In this document: positions 17,911-26,106 of the stretch, piece by piece
Numbering within the stretch: position 1 is the first letter of the stretch
Layout of the letters: every line of letters starts with the position of its first letter
Assembly (NCBI GenBank): GCA_964445645.1
Contig: CAYULH010000002.1
Location: forward strand, 1 to 64,000
Length of the DNA: 64,000 nucleotides
Origin: Aureispira sp964445645
GTDB lineage: Bacteria > Bacteroidota > Bacteroidia > Chitinophagales > Saprospiraceae
Direction of reading: 5' to 3'
The notes under the pieces: model-generated
The model's database searches: none
Seen by the model: the letters and a program-made list of their open reading frames with translations, nothing else
What the model was told of the DNA's origin: nothing
Made by a program: the position numbers and the translations under genes

Positions 17911-20022
17911 ATGACAGACAAAAGAAACACAGACCAACAACCTGAAGAGGTAAAGGCATCCCAAAAATCTTCTAGTATAACATTGAAGGAACGAGATATT
18001 AAACTAGTTAATATGTTAACCGAAGAATTGGGGGGGGAGGTATTGACCAGCTTGCCTATAGAGGTGCAGTACAAAATGAAGGAACTGAATCTAAAAGATA
18101 AAGTTCTGAACAAGGCTTGTCTTATTTCTATGACCGATAGAAAAGGGTACATTACTTATGTCAATGATTACTTCTGTGAATTATCTGGTTATACCAAAGA
18201 AGAGTTAATAGGGCAAAACCACAATATAGTACGGCATCCCGATATGCCCAAATCAGTTTTTAAAGAAATTTGGTCTACTATTGGACGGGGAAAGATGTTT
18301 GTTGGAAACATTAAAAACCGCTGCAAGGATGGGTCACATTATTGGGTAGATGCTTACATTACTCCTATTATAGGGGCAGATGGCAAACCAGAAGCATACA
18401 TTGGTATTCGTTTCGATATTACTAAATTGATGGAGGGCAACAATGATGGTGATGCCTTAAAGCAAGCTATTGATATGGCATGGGCCAATATTGAATTTGA
18501 TCCAACAGGAGTAATACTCAAAGCCAATGATAATCTTATTAATGTTTTTAAATACGAAAGCGAAGAAGAAATTATTGGAAAACACCACAGAATTTTTTGT
18601 GATGAAAACTATGCAAATTCTCAAGAATATGAAGCATTCTGGGAAAGTCTCGGGAACGGTATCCCTAAAAGTGGAGAATTTCAACGACTTGCAAAAGATG
18701 GCTCTGAGGTATGGCTAAATGCTTCGTATACCCCCGTAAGAGATTTAAATCAGAAAGTCGTTAAAATTATCAAAATTGCCACTAACATCACCTCCCAAAA
18801 AAGAGTAATTAAAGAAGTGAATAAAATAGTGACGGCTGCGGGGGATTATGGCAATTTGAGTGCAAGAATAGAGCTAGAAGATGCTAGTGGCGATTACGCA
18901 CTATTAGGAGCATCTATCAATAAACTCTTCGAATCGGTTGCTAATCCTTTGTCTGAAATGAAGCAGGTGATGGAACGGTTATCAGAGGGAGATTTGACCC
19001 AAAAAATAGAGATAGATGCTAAAGGTGATATTAGAGCTATGATGGAAGGGTACAACAAAGCCTTAGACAATCTAAATCATCTGATGAGTGGTATCAATCA
19101 TTCTGCTACTTTAGTTGCTCTGTCATCAGAAGAAATGTTTGCCCAAGCTGAACAAATGAAAAATAGTACTGGTGAAATGAGTTCTGCTGTGCAGGAAATG
19201 TCAGATGGGGCACATGAGCAAGTAGAACAAATAGATCAAGTCTCCAACTTCATTGATGGAGTCTTAGGCTCTGCAAAAGACATGGCCGCCAAAGCCCAAA
19301 CAATTAATAAGGCTGCCAAAATAGGTAAAAGTAGTTCTAAGAGTGGGATGAGAACCATTAGTTCTGTTGTGGATAGCATGGGACAAATTCAAGAATCAGC
19401 TGATACAACTTCCAAATCTATTGAAGTCCTAACCGAACGCTCAGAAGAAATTGCAAGAACACTGAATATAATTACCGACATCGCATTTCAAACCAACCTA
19501 CTGGCATTAAATGCCGCTATTGAAGCAGCAAGGGCAGGGGATGCTGGAAGAGGTTTTGCTGTAGTTGCACAAGAAATTAGAAAATTAGCTGAGGGCTCTC
19601 GTAATAATGCCAAGGATATAGAACGAGTAATTAAGGAGGTAAAAAAGGATATTAGTTTTGCAACTAAAGCTATCCATATTATGAAACAAAGTGTAGAAAG
19701 AGGTAATAAAGCATCTACAGAAGCAGAAAAAGTATTTGCTGATATAGATACCTCTAATGAGCAAACTTTTGTTTTGTCAGAGGAAATTATGACCGATACT
19801 ACCAATCAAAAAAATTCTATCAACAAAACAGTAGAAAATATTGAAAACATAGTGGTGGTTTCTGAAGAAACAGCCTCGGGGTCGGAACGAATTGCTACCG
19901 CTGGACAAGAGTTGAGAAAGGGAATGAATGAAGTCTCTTCGACCAGTCAAGATTTAGCAGATGTGGCTCAACAATTATTAGAAAGTATTGCTAGGTTCAA
20001 TTTGAGGAATTTGGACAAATGA
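17911..20022 (+). CDS. Soluble PAS-PAS methyl-accepting chemotaxis protein
   Basis: A 703-residue receptor without signal peptide or membrane helix, so it is cytoplasmic. Two PAS domains lie at about 70-170 (SMTDRKGYITYVNDYFCELS) and 185-295, each closing with an ITxITxQ-like helix, followed by a HAMP-like stretch (about 330-390) and a coiled-coil signalling domain to the end. The hairpin tip FQTNLLALNAAIEAARAGDA near residue 527 is the highly conserved CheA/CheW contact site. PAS domains usually sense redox state, oxygen or small ligands. No che genes are adjacent; in a gliding organism it may control reversals of gliding rather than flagella (inference). Confidence 0.93.
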   Translation: MTDKRNTDQQPEEVKASQKSSSITLKERDIKLVNMLTEELGGEVLTSLPIEVQYKMKELNLKDKVLNKACLISMTDRKGYITYVNDYFCELSGYTKEELIGQNHNIVRHPDMPKSVFKEIWSTIGRGKMFVGNIKNRCKDGSHYWVDAYITPIIGADGKPEAYIGIRFDITKLMEGNNDGDALKQAIDMAWANIEFDPTGVILKANDNLINVFKYESEEEIIGKHHRIFCDENYANSQEYEAFWESLGNGIPKSGEFQRLAKDGSEVWLNASYTPVRDLNQKVVKIIKIATNITSQKRVIKEVNKIVTAAGDYGNLSARIELEDASGDYALLGASINKLFESVANPLSEMKQVMERLSEGDLTQKIEIDAKGDIRAMMEGYNKALDNLNHLMSGINHSATLVALSSEEMFAQAEQMKNSTGEMSSAVQEMSDGAHEQVEQIDQVSNFIDGVLGSAKDMAAKAQTINKAAKIGKSSSKSGMRTISSVVDSMGQIQESADTTSKSIEVLTERSEEIARTLNIITDIAFQTNLLALNAAIEAARAGDAGRGFAVVAQEIRKLAEGSRNNAKDIERVIKEVKKDISFATKAIHIMKQSVERGNKASTEAEKVFADIDTSNEQTFVLSEEIMTDTTNQKNSINKTVENIENIVVVSEETASGSERIATAGQELRKGMNEVSSTSQDLADVAQQLLESIARFNLRNLDK

Positions 20023-20146
20023 TAAAATTATAAATATACCGTGTTTTTATACCCTAGCAACTTGCTTTGCTTCTGTATAACAACACCTTTGTAATAAAAC
20101 TACTGAAACAACTTTTTCATAAAAGAAGTAAAGAGTTTATCAACAA

Positions 20147-21307
20147 CTAGATAGCCCTCAATAGTTTTTCCAAATAATGCTCAGGCAAACCAAACTGCGT
20201 TTTTAAATGGTCAATTTGCTCCAATGCTTGCTGGCGTTGTTCGGCATCTATACCTTGGTACACCCCTGTAATCATCAGGTTTTTAGCAGTATGTTCTGAA
20301 CTGATAAATTCAAAAACCTTACTTCTATAGCCTTCTGTTTCTAATAATAAGGCTCGAATACTATCTGTGAGTAATTCCGCTTGTCGCTCTAACAAAATAC
20401 CGTGCTTCAAAAGTCCTTTCCAAGCATTGGCAGGTGGTTGCAGGTCTTGACGAACTTGGCGATGACAACAAGGCGCCACGACTACTACTTGTGCTTGGGC
20501 ATGAATACCTTTGGCTAAGGCCAAATCAGTAGCTGTATTGCAGGCATGAAGCGCAATAAGAACATCAATATTGCCTTTATAAGCCTGAATATCTTGTGCC
20601 ACAAAATTCAAATGCGACCAGCCCAAGGCTTGTGCTTGCTGCTTGCAAAAATCTGTCAAATGCTGTCTCAACTCAATGCCCGTAATCACAGCAGCCTGCT
20701 GCTGTTGCTGTAAGTAATGCGCCAAAGCAAAGGTCAAATAGCCTTTGCCCGAACCCATATCTACAATATGTAGTACTTGTTGCTGCTTTAAGGGAGTCAA
20801 CAAGCCAGCCATGATTTCTACATACTTATTAATTTGTCGATATTTATCCTGATAAGCCTTGAGCACACGCCCAGCCTTGGCAATGCCCAAACACTCCAAA
20901 AAAGGCGCATCTTCTTCAATTAAATACTGTTTGGCCTGATTGTGCGCCAGACTAGGAGCTTGTCGAATACTAGGTTGTTGGCGTTGGAGCCTTGCACGTC
21001 TTTTTTTGTTGTATTGCAATACCAAATCTTGACGTGTTGTGCGTAGCGTTGCAATCAAAAACTGTTGTCCCAACAATGCCTGTATCGTTGCTACAGCCTG
21101 TTCAAAATCAACATTCTTAACTATATCCTGAGTAGGATAACGGTAGGTAAGTGACAATAAACGTTTGCCTTTTACTAAAATCAGCCGCCCATAAATGTTT
21201 TGTAAATCAGCCGTTTTGGGAGTACATTTACTCAAGGTCAATTTTACAAAATAACCATCTCTAAGGCTATCTAACAAGGTCTCTAAGAAAGTAATCGTAG
21301 GCGCCAC
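20147..21307 (-). CDS. SAM-dependent methyltransferase (Methyltransf_32-like)
   Basis: A 386-residue protein with an N-terminal domain of about 130 residues and a C-terminal Rossmann methyltransferase. SAM motif I is DMGSGKGYLTFAL; HACNTATDLALAKG and the APCCHRQ motif are typical of the METTL25/RRNAD1-like group (PF13679). The substrate is unknown; RNA or protein are both possible. The start is a GTG at 21305-21307, 12 bases after the stop of the DUF389 gene upstream, so the two are probably one operon. Confidence 0.8.
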   Translation of the reverse strand: MAPTITFLETLLDSLRDGYFVKLTLSKCTPKTADLQNIYGRLILVKGKRLLSLTYRYPTQDIVKNVDFEQAVATIQALLGQQFLIATLRTTRQDLVLQYNKKRRARLQRQQPSIRQAPSLAHNQAKQYLIEEDAPFLECLGIAKAGRVLKAYQDKYRQINKYVEIMAGLLTPLKQQQVLHIVDMGSGKGYLTFALAHYLQQQQQAAVITGIELRQHLTDFCKQQAQALGWSHLNFVAQDIQAYKGNIDVLIALHACNTATDLALAKGIHAQAQVVVVAPCCHRQVRQDLQPPANAWKGLLKHGILLERQAELLTDSIRALLLETEGYRSKVFEFISSEHTAKNLMITGVYQGIDAEQRQQALEQIDHLKTQFGLPEHYLEKLLRAI

Positions 21308-21319
21308 AACAACAGTGTA

Positions 21320-22795
21320 TTAATAAACAATAACTTGAATCGTATCTAATTTCATCCTAGCCTGAAAGAAATTAGCTATGCGCGCTTTTTTCTCATCACG
21401 CAACCGTCTGCCCTCCCAATTGATAATAACAGTAGGCATGGTATCTAAGGCTTTATTGGTCGTATTCATTTTAATCAATTCATTGTACGAAATTTCTACC
21501 GCCTCAGGATAAAGTGCCGAAAACTCACTGGCAATATCATCTACAGGCTTACTGCTCCGTTTTCGCTGCACTTGGTATTTAGCCAATTCTGATTCCAGAA
21601 AATTGATGCGCTCCGTTTTATTTTTGAGAACAATAGAATTGTCCTCGTACAATTTTTTCAACACATTGGCATACTCATCCTTGATGGATGTAAATTTGTT
21701 TTGCAAATTCTGAACTTCAGCCAGCAACACCTCCACATCCAAGTTCCCCTCTCTAAATTCTAAACGAGCCTTCTCCAAACCTACTTCAGCCATTTTGTGG
21801 GTCAGATTAACTCGATCACTATTGCGTAAACTCCCCGAAGTAATCAATACAATAGTAGGTGTATCTCTTCTGTAGTCGATTTTCTGTCCAAGAATTACCC
21901 CCTTTTCCAATCTATAATTGTCCACACTGCGCTGAAAAGAAAGTGCCTTACTATTAAAGAGTTCACGTTGTACCAAGTTATATCCAGTCCAAAGACTAGG
22001 AATAATAGTGCCCACTACTACAAAAATCATAATGAGCTTGTAACGTTGCTCTTTGGCAGGATCCAAAAACTCTTTCTTGGGAAAATCTAAGGCTCTTACA
22101 AACAAAAACGAGGTGCCTGCAATAAATACCGAATTGATAAAAAACAAATAAAAAGCTCCGCCTGCATAACTCCATTGAGCTGTAGCCAAACCATAACCTA
22201 CCGTACACAAGGGCGGCATCAGTGCAGTGGCAATAGCTACCCCCGGAATGGCATTGCCTCGATCAAATCTAGAACTAGCAACAATACCAATAGCCCCACC
22301 ACAAATAGCAATCATTACATCATAAAAGGTAGGAGAGGTGCGCGCCTCCAATTGCTCTGTTAAGGTCTTGATTGGAGAAATTGTAAAATAAAGCATGGCC
22401 GCCAAAATAGAACCCACTACAAAAATGGCTAAATTCTTTACGGCATTCTTGAGCGTCTCAAAATCATTGGTGGCCAGCGAAAAACCTATCCCAACAATTG
22501 GCCCCATCAAGGGCGAGATTAACATCGCTCCAATTACTACAGCACCAGAATTGACATTGAGACCAATGGCTGCAATAAATGCAGCAAAAATAAGCCCCCA
22601 GAGATTCCCCCCTTTAAATTCAATACTCTTGTGAATGGCTTCAATCGTTCCTGTTTCGTCCGTATCAAAACGCAAACTAAAGAGTTCCTTAAACTCTTGA
22701 AGGGCACGACCTAATAAATGCGTAACACGATTTTGAGGAAGATTAAAACGTCCTTTGGGACTCTTGTTGTTTGAAGGCTGATTCTCGGTAGTCAT
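21320..22795 (-). CDS. DUF389-family membrane protein
   Basis: A 491-residue protein. Residues about 55-260 carry the DUF389 membrane domain, with signature pieces GAVVIGAMLISPLMGPIVGI and ALMPPLCTVGYGLA and about six transmembrane helices. A long hydrophilic C-terminal region (about 270-491) follows, including a predicted coiled coil. The family (TIGR00341/TIGR00271) is widespread and poorly characterised. It is likely co-transcribed with the methyltransferase downstream. Confidence 0.88.
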   Translation of the reverse strand: MTTENQPSNNKSPKGRFNLPQNRVTHLLGRALQEFKELFSLRFDTDETGTIEAIHKSIEFKGGNLWGLIFAAFIAAIGLNVNSGAVVIGAMLISPLMGPIVGIGFSLATNDFETLKNAVKNLAIFVVGSILAAMLYFTISPIKTLTEQLEARTSPTFYDVMIAICGGAIGIVASSRFDRGNAIPGVAIATALMPPLCTVGYGLATAQWSYAGGAFYLFFINSVFIAGTSFLFVRALDFPKKEFLDPAKEQRYKLIMIFVVVGTIIPSLWTGYNLVQRELFNSKALSFQRSVDNYRLEKGVILGQKIDYRRDTPTIVLITSGSLRNSDRVNLTHKMAEVGLEKARLEFREGNLDVEVLLAEVQNLQNKFTSIKDEYANVLKKLYEDNSIVLKNKTERINFLESELAKYQVQRKRSSKPVDDIASEFSALYPEAVEISYNELIKMNTTNKALDTMPTVIINWEGRRLRDEKKARIANFFQARMKLDTIQVIVY

Positions 22796-22999
22796 AAAGC
22801 ATCTGGTAATTCAATAGGTAGAACGGGGCGAAAGACTAACCAATATACAAACATTTATTAAAAAAGACTTATTAGATACTAGGAACTAGCAATGTGAAAA
22901 ATAATTTTATATCTATTTTTGTTTAAGTAATAATGCTGAAAAGTGAGTAAAAAAGTATATATTTGAATAGCTCACCTATAAGAAAAATAAGTAAGGAAC

Positions 23000-23926
23000 T
23001 TGGAACAAGATGTAAAAAAACTTTTTGAATTAATCGAGAGTTGGCAAAAGGAAAATCTTGCATTAGCATTGATGTTAATTAAGAATAATAAAGCACTTCG
23101 AGAGGCCGCTCAAGAACGCTATATGCCTTTATTAAGGTTTGTTGGTCGCAAAACATTGCGTAGTTTGCACCAACTGCCCCTGCTTCTGCAACGTCCCAAA
23201 TATCACCAAACAGGCTGGCTTCCTACACCCATGCAGCAACAAGTGTTAGCCACTATTCCCATTGAGCAGTTGCATCTAGGAGGCGAGCATTACCAATATT
23301 TAGATGCTTGGTTGATGTATTTGGAGCAAACCCATTTATTATCCATCAGTGATACACACTTGCGTGCATTGCCCGATAATATAGAAGCACTCAAGCAACT
23401 AAAAGTCTGCTATTTGAGCAACAACCACATCAAAAAACTCCCTAGTGGCTTTGGCAGATTAGCCAATCTAGAGCAATTAATGATTTTTCAGTACCAACTC
23501 CCTTTATTGCCCGATAGTTTGGGTGCTCTAAAAAAACTAAAAACACTCAGTCTGATTGCTACCTCAACATACCACTGGACATTACCTGCCACACTTGCTC
23601 GATGCCAACAAATCGAAACACTCACCTTATCCAATCCCAAGCTTACCCATATTCCTGATTGGGTGCGTCCGTTGCAGCAATTGAAACGTCTAAGTTGTCG
23701 CTCTTGCCAAATTCAACAATTGCCTAGTTGGCTCTCTGAGCTATCTCAATTACAAAGTCTCAACTTAGCCAACAACCCCTTATTAGCATTGCCCCAAAAC
23801 ATTCAACAATTGACCCAACTCAAACGCCTAAATATTGGCATGACTCCCATACAACCTTCACAGAGAAAAGGTCTGTTGGCGAGTAGGCAAGAAATTCAGC
23901 TTTTTTTGAACAACTACTTTAATTAA
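23000..23926 (+). CDS. Leucine-rich repeat protein
   Basis: A 308-residue protein with about eight leucine-rich repeats over residues 110-300, for example LPDNIEALKQLKVCYLSNNH and LPSWLSELSQLQSLNLANNP; these are the 23-residue plant/bacterial type (LPxxLxxLxxLxxLxLxxN). The N-terminal 50 residues are charged and helical. There is no signal peptide, so it is probably cytoplasmic and binds another protein. The start is taken as TTG at 23000 (AAGGA nearby), since the only early ATG would remove the helical N-terminus usual in this group. It ends about 110 bases before the structured RNA locus, on the same strand. Confidence 0.8.
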   Translation: MEQDVKKLFELIESWQKENLALALMLIKNNKALREAAQERYMPLLRFVGRKTLRSLHQLPLLLQRPKYHQTGWLPTPMQQQVLATIPIEQLHLGGEHYQYLDAWLMYLEQTHLLSISDTHLRALPDNIEALKQLKVCYLSNNHIKKLPSGFGRLANLEQLMIFQYQLPLLPDSLGALKKLKTLSLIATSTYHWTLPATLARCQQIETLTLSNPKLTHIPDWVRPLQQLKRLSCRSCQIQQLPSWLSELSQLQSLNLANNPLLALPQNIQQLTQLKRLNIGMTPIQPSQRKGLLASRQEIQLFLNNYFN

Positions 23927-24040
23927 ATCATTTTTTCTGAAAAAAATAAAGGTTTTTAAGATATTGATTATGAATGTTTTATAAACCTATGATTTTGTTT
24001 TTTTGAAATAAAAACTAAAAAATACAGCTTTTTTTTTCTT

Positions 24041-25005
24041 GCTGGGAACTATGTATAGGTGGAGGTGGTTATGTACTATGAATGGCGCAACCAAGCTACC
24101 TCACACAGCTTATCAAACAGCGTCCACTAATAATTTTATCAAATAATTTGTTCACTATGGGAATTTCTACAACAATTCAACAATTGATATGGAACCTGCA
24201 AGTACGCTGCTCTGATGAGGAAACGCTACCGATTGGTCTAGTAGCCCCATTAAGTGCAGATTATCCAAAGGGTCAGCATCATAATGACCGACTTTACTAC
24301 GAGCATCACTAAGCTCTGAGTCTTATAAGACGCTTCGTAGTAAGTTGAAAAATCCAACAACTGCGTCGCCGTCGCCTCTTACCTATTTCTAATTATTGAC
24401 TGTACTGGCACACCGTAGATTGTTGACTTCAACTCAAGAGTTGGGACAGACTGTGGTTTGAGTAAATTATTACAAAAGAATGAATGCCTAGAGAACGTTT
24501 GTAGTCTCGACGATGACATTGTTCAAAATGCGTAATAAATACACCTCCAATCAAATCTGTATCAATTGCTCTAAAGTCATCTTATTCATTAACGTCGTGC
24601 GTAGGGTAGCGTATTAATAGCTACCACACGCGCACCATAAATCTATTGTATGAGAACTTTTGTCAAGCATACCGCCCCTGTACTTGTCCAGTATTCTTAC
24701 TTACGTGGTGCAGACGTTCCTGTGAAACCTAGTGCAAAACCGCATCCAGTCACAGACCAATGCCCCGAAGGTCAGCTAAGTAATCACACAATTACTGGGC
24801 CCAAGACTGTACCTAGCTTTTGGCAGCTAGAGGCATATAGTCGATAAATAGCACCAGCCAAAAAACAATAAAAAACATATTCTGAGGTTTTCCCTTTTGC
24901 TAATAATAAAAGCAAAGGATGCCTATGATGCTACCAGTGTAGCATTGTGGGGATGAATTCTATTGTCTTTATGCTACTGTTAGAAGATAACAGTACTACA
25001 TCAAA
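24041..25005 (+). ncRNA. Candidate giant structured RNA beside a tRNA array (GOLLD/ROOL-like by context)
   Basis: About 965 nt without a convincing ORF but dense in helices, seen by hand-pairing. Local hairpins: 24271-24289 (GGTCA/TGACC), 24291-24345 (10-11 bp, TTACTACGA/TCGTAGTAA), 24597-24635 (two stacked 6-bp helices, inner GGTAGC/GCTACC), 24721-24754 (TGTGA/TCACA enclosing GTGC/GCAT), 24779-24796 (AGTAAT/ATTACT), 24805-24842 (GACTGT/ATAGTC enclosing CTAGCT/AGCTAG), 24892-24919 (8 bp plus a bulge), 24928-24945 (ATGCTAC/GTAGCAT) and 24975-24995 (TACTGTTA/TAACAGTA). Longer-range: 24118-24123 with 24204-24209 (CAGCGT/ACGCTG), and 24467-24473 with 24532-24538 (TTATTAC/GTAATAA). Four tRNA genes and one terminator follow on the same strand. 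Known giant RNAs GOLLD and ROOL show exactly this tRNA association, usually in phages. Class membership is inference; the 5' end is approximate. Confidence 0.65.
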
Positions 25006-25014
25006 GACCTAACT

Positions 25015-25099
25015 GGTATCTATGCGCGAGTGGTTAAGCGGGAAGGTTGTGATCCTTCTAGGCATACGCCTGTCATGGGTTCGAATCCCATTGGATGCC
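25015..25099 (+). tRNA. tRNA-His(GUG) with a long variable arm
   Basis: A full cloverleaf can be drawn. The 7-bp acceptor is 25016-25022 with 25092-25098, and an extra G at -1 (25015) faces C73 (25099), the identity pair of bacterial tRNA-His. The anticodon stem is GAAGG/CCTTC with loop TTGTGAT, giving anticodon GTG (25049-25051). The T arm is ATGGG-TTCGAAT-CCCAT. The variable region (25059-25074) is 16 nt and contains an AGGC/GCCT hairpin, unlike the usual 5-nt loop. CCA is not encoded, so RNase Z cleavage would leave C73. Confidence 0.88.
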
Positions 25100-25105
25100 C
25101 TATAT

Positions 25106-25179
25106 ACCTCTATAGCCCAACTGGAAGAGGCAATGGACTTAGAACCCATTCAGTGTGCGTTCGAATCGCACTAGAGGTA
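25106..25179 (+). tRNA. tRNA-Leu(UAG) without the class II variable arm
   Basis: Acceptor ACCTCTA pairs perfectly with TAGAGGT (25172-25178), and the discriminator is A179. The anticodon loop CTTAGAA (25138-25144) has anticodon TAG, reading CUA. The T arm is GTGCG-TTCGAAT-CGCAC. The variable loop is only TCAGT (5 nt), whereas normal bacterial Leu tRNAs have a long arm. Weak pairs are D-stem C13-A22 and anticodon-stem A31-C39. No CCA is encoded. It begins 6 bases after the His tRNA. Confidence 0.82.
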
Positions 25180-25223
25180 CGAGTATACTATATATATAGT
25201 ATAGCAGTAAAAATTATTAAACT

Positions 25224-25301
25224 ATGGGTGTAGCTTAATACGGCGAAAGCACTGCGTTTGGGACGCAGGGGATATAGGTTCAACTCCTATTACCCATACC
25301 A
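25224..25301 (+). tRNA. tRNA-Pro(UGG), CCA encoded
   Basis: Acceptor ATGGGTG pairs with TACCCAT (25291-25297). The D stem is GCTT/AAGC, the anticodon stem CTGCG/CGCAG with loop TTTGGGA (anticodon TGG, followed by G37 as in Pro tRNAs), and the T arm ATAGG-TTCAACT-CCTAT. A73 and an encoded CCA (25299-25301) follow. The 1:72 pair is A-T rather than the usual C-G of bacterial Pro tRNAs. Confidence 0.9.
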
Positions 25302-25388
25302 AATTTTAAAGAGTCATGTTTTGGATCATTATTTTTATCATTCTCCTTGTTGATGGTCACTTGGGAGACAGACCACGCAGGGAGATCT

Positions 25389-25461
25389 AGTTTCATCGTC
25401 TAACTGGATAAGACTATAGCCTACGAAGCTATCAATTGGGGTTCGAGTCCCTATGAAACTA
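25389..25461 (+). tRNA. tRNA-Arg(ACG)
   Basis: Acceptor AGTTTCA pairs with TGAAACT (25454-25460), and the discriminator is A461. The D stem is GTCT/AGAC, the anticodon stem ATAGC/GCTAT with loop CTACGAA (anticodon ACG, needing TadA to make inosine), and the T arm TGGGG-TTCGAGT-CCCTA. No CCA is encoded. The 87-base spacer to the Pro tRNA holds no tRNA I can fold. Confidence 0.9.
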
Positions 25462-25493
25462 CGGTTTACAGCTACCTGTATTGTTAGAACGTG

Positions 25494-25529
25494 TCGGCTA
25501 GTGCTTGCAAGAGTGCTAGTCGGTTTTTT
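25494..25529 (+). terminator. Terminator of the structured RNA / tRNA transcript
   Basis: A 13-bp stem with several G-T pairs (25494-25506 with 25511-25523) is capped by a GCAA tetraloop and followed by six T. It lies 33 bases after the last tRNA and would end a transcript running through the whole non-coding locus. Confidence 0.88.
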
Positions 25530-25563
25530 ATTTTAAAAAAACAGCTAGAAACAAATTTTAAAA

Positions 25564-26106
25564 CTATTGCAGATCAGGAGGCAAAATGGTTGCAGCATCC
25601 ATTAAATCTTGCAAACGCTCTACAGCCAATTTATGTTCTGTGCAAAGCTCATCCAATAATTCTAAACTTGGTTGATTGACCCGTTTGAGATGTTCCCGAT
25701 CAGATAAGGTACTATCCAGTTGCAACACTACTCTCAAATCCTCTTGTATTAATAATCCAGTTAATTCGTCCACTTGAGGCGTTCTTTGGGCAATGCAGTT
25801 AGAAACCGTTTTTATTAGGCTAGTTACAGGGATTAAGCCAACTTTTATTTGGTAATGGTCAGAAATAGACAAATTTTCTAGGTCATATTGCTCTTCAAGA
25901 CTATTAATATAGATAATTCCCTCATCTAGTTTTTGGACAAAATTCTTTCCGTACTGCTCCAAACAAGTACAACGAGCCTGCTCCTGATTCCTTAGAAATT
26001 CTTGCGTTTCTGGACGTAATTGAGAAAAAATAGACGATTCGCAAGAAAAAAAAATAAAAATTTGAAAAAACAATAAAAAATAAAGCAGGCGATTAAAATT
26101 TTGCAT
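25564..26106 (-). CDS. Putative lipoprotein, unknown function
   Basis: A 180-residue protein with a hydrophobic N-terminus and lipobox IFFSC, so it is probably lipid-anchored. The mature part is helical and charged, with a CTCLEQYGKNF segment near residue 48 and two further cysteines (about 103 and 155). I do not recognise the family. It is convergent with the tRNA locus, its stop lying 35 bases beyond that locus's terminator. Confidence 0.65.
   Translation of the reverse strand: MQNFNRLLYFLLFFQIFIFFSCESSIFSQLRPETQEFLRNQEQARCTCLEQYGKNFVQKLDEGIIYINSLEEQYDLENLSISDHYQIKVGLIPVTSLIKTVSNCIAQRTPQVDELTGLLIQEDLRVVLQLDSTLSDREHLKRVNQPSLELLDELCTEHKLAVERLQDLMDAATILPPDLQ

Noticed and set aside
24210..24225. 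Hammerhead-like core, CTGATGAG followed by GAAAC
   Set aside because: The two core boxes are adjacent with no stem II between them, and no matching stems I and III or cleavage site were found.
24082..24312. 76-codon open frame inside the structured RNA region
   Set aside because: No domain, odd composition, and it is cut through by strong RNA helices; most likely chance.
24650..24847. 65-codon open frame inside the structured RNA region
   Set aside because: Overlaps three hairpins (24721-24754, 24779-24796, 24805-24842) and has no recognisable protein features.
25106..25179. Amber-suppressor tRNA
   Set aside because: The anticodon is 5'-UAG-3', which reads CUA (Leu). A suppressor of UAG stop codons would need anticodon CUA.
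25030..25233. 67-codon open frame across the tRNA genes
   Set aside because: It lies over two well-folded tRNAs and is a by-product of their sequence.
25302..25388. Possible eroded tRNA-Gln in the Pro-Arg spacer (ATG-TTTTGGAT-CAT arm with TTG in the loop)
   Set aside because: The loop has eight bases, the stem only three pairs, and no T arm or acceptor can be drawn.
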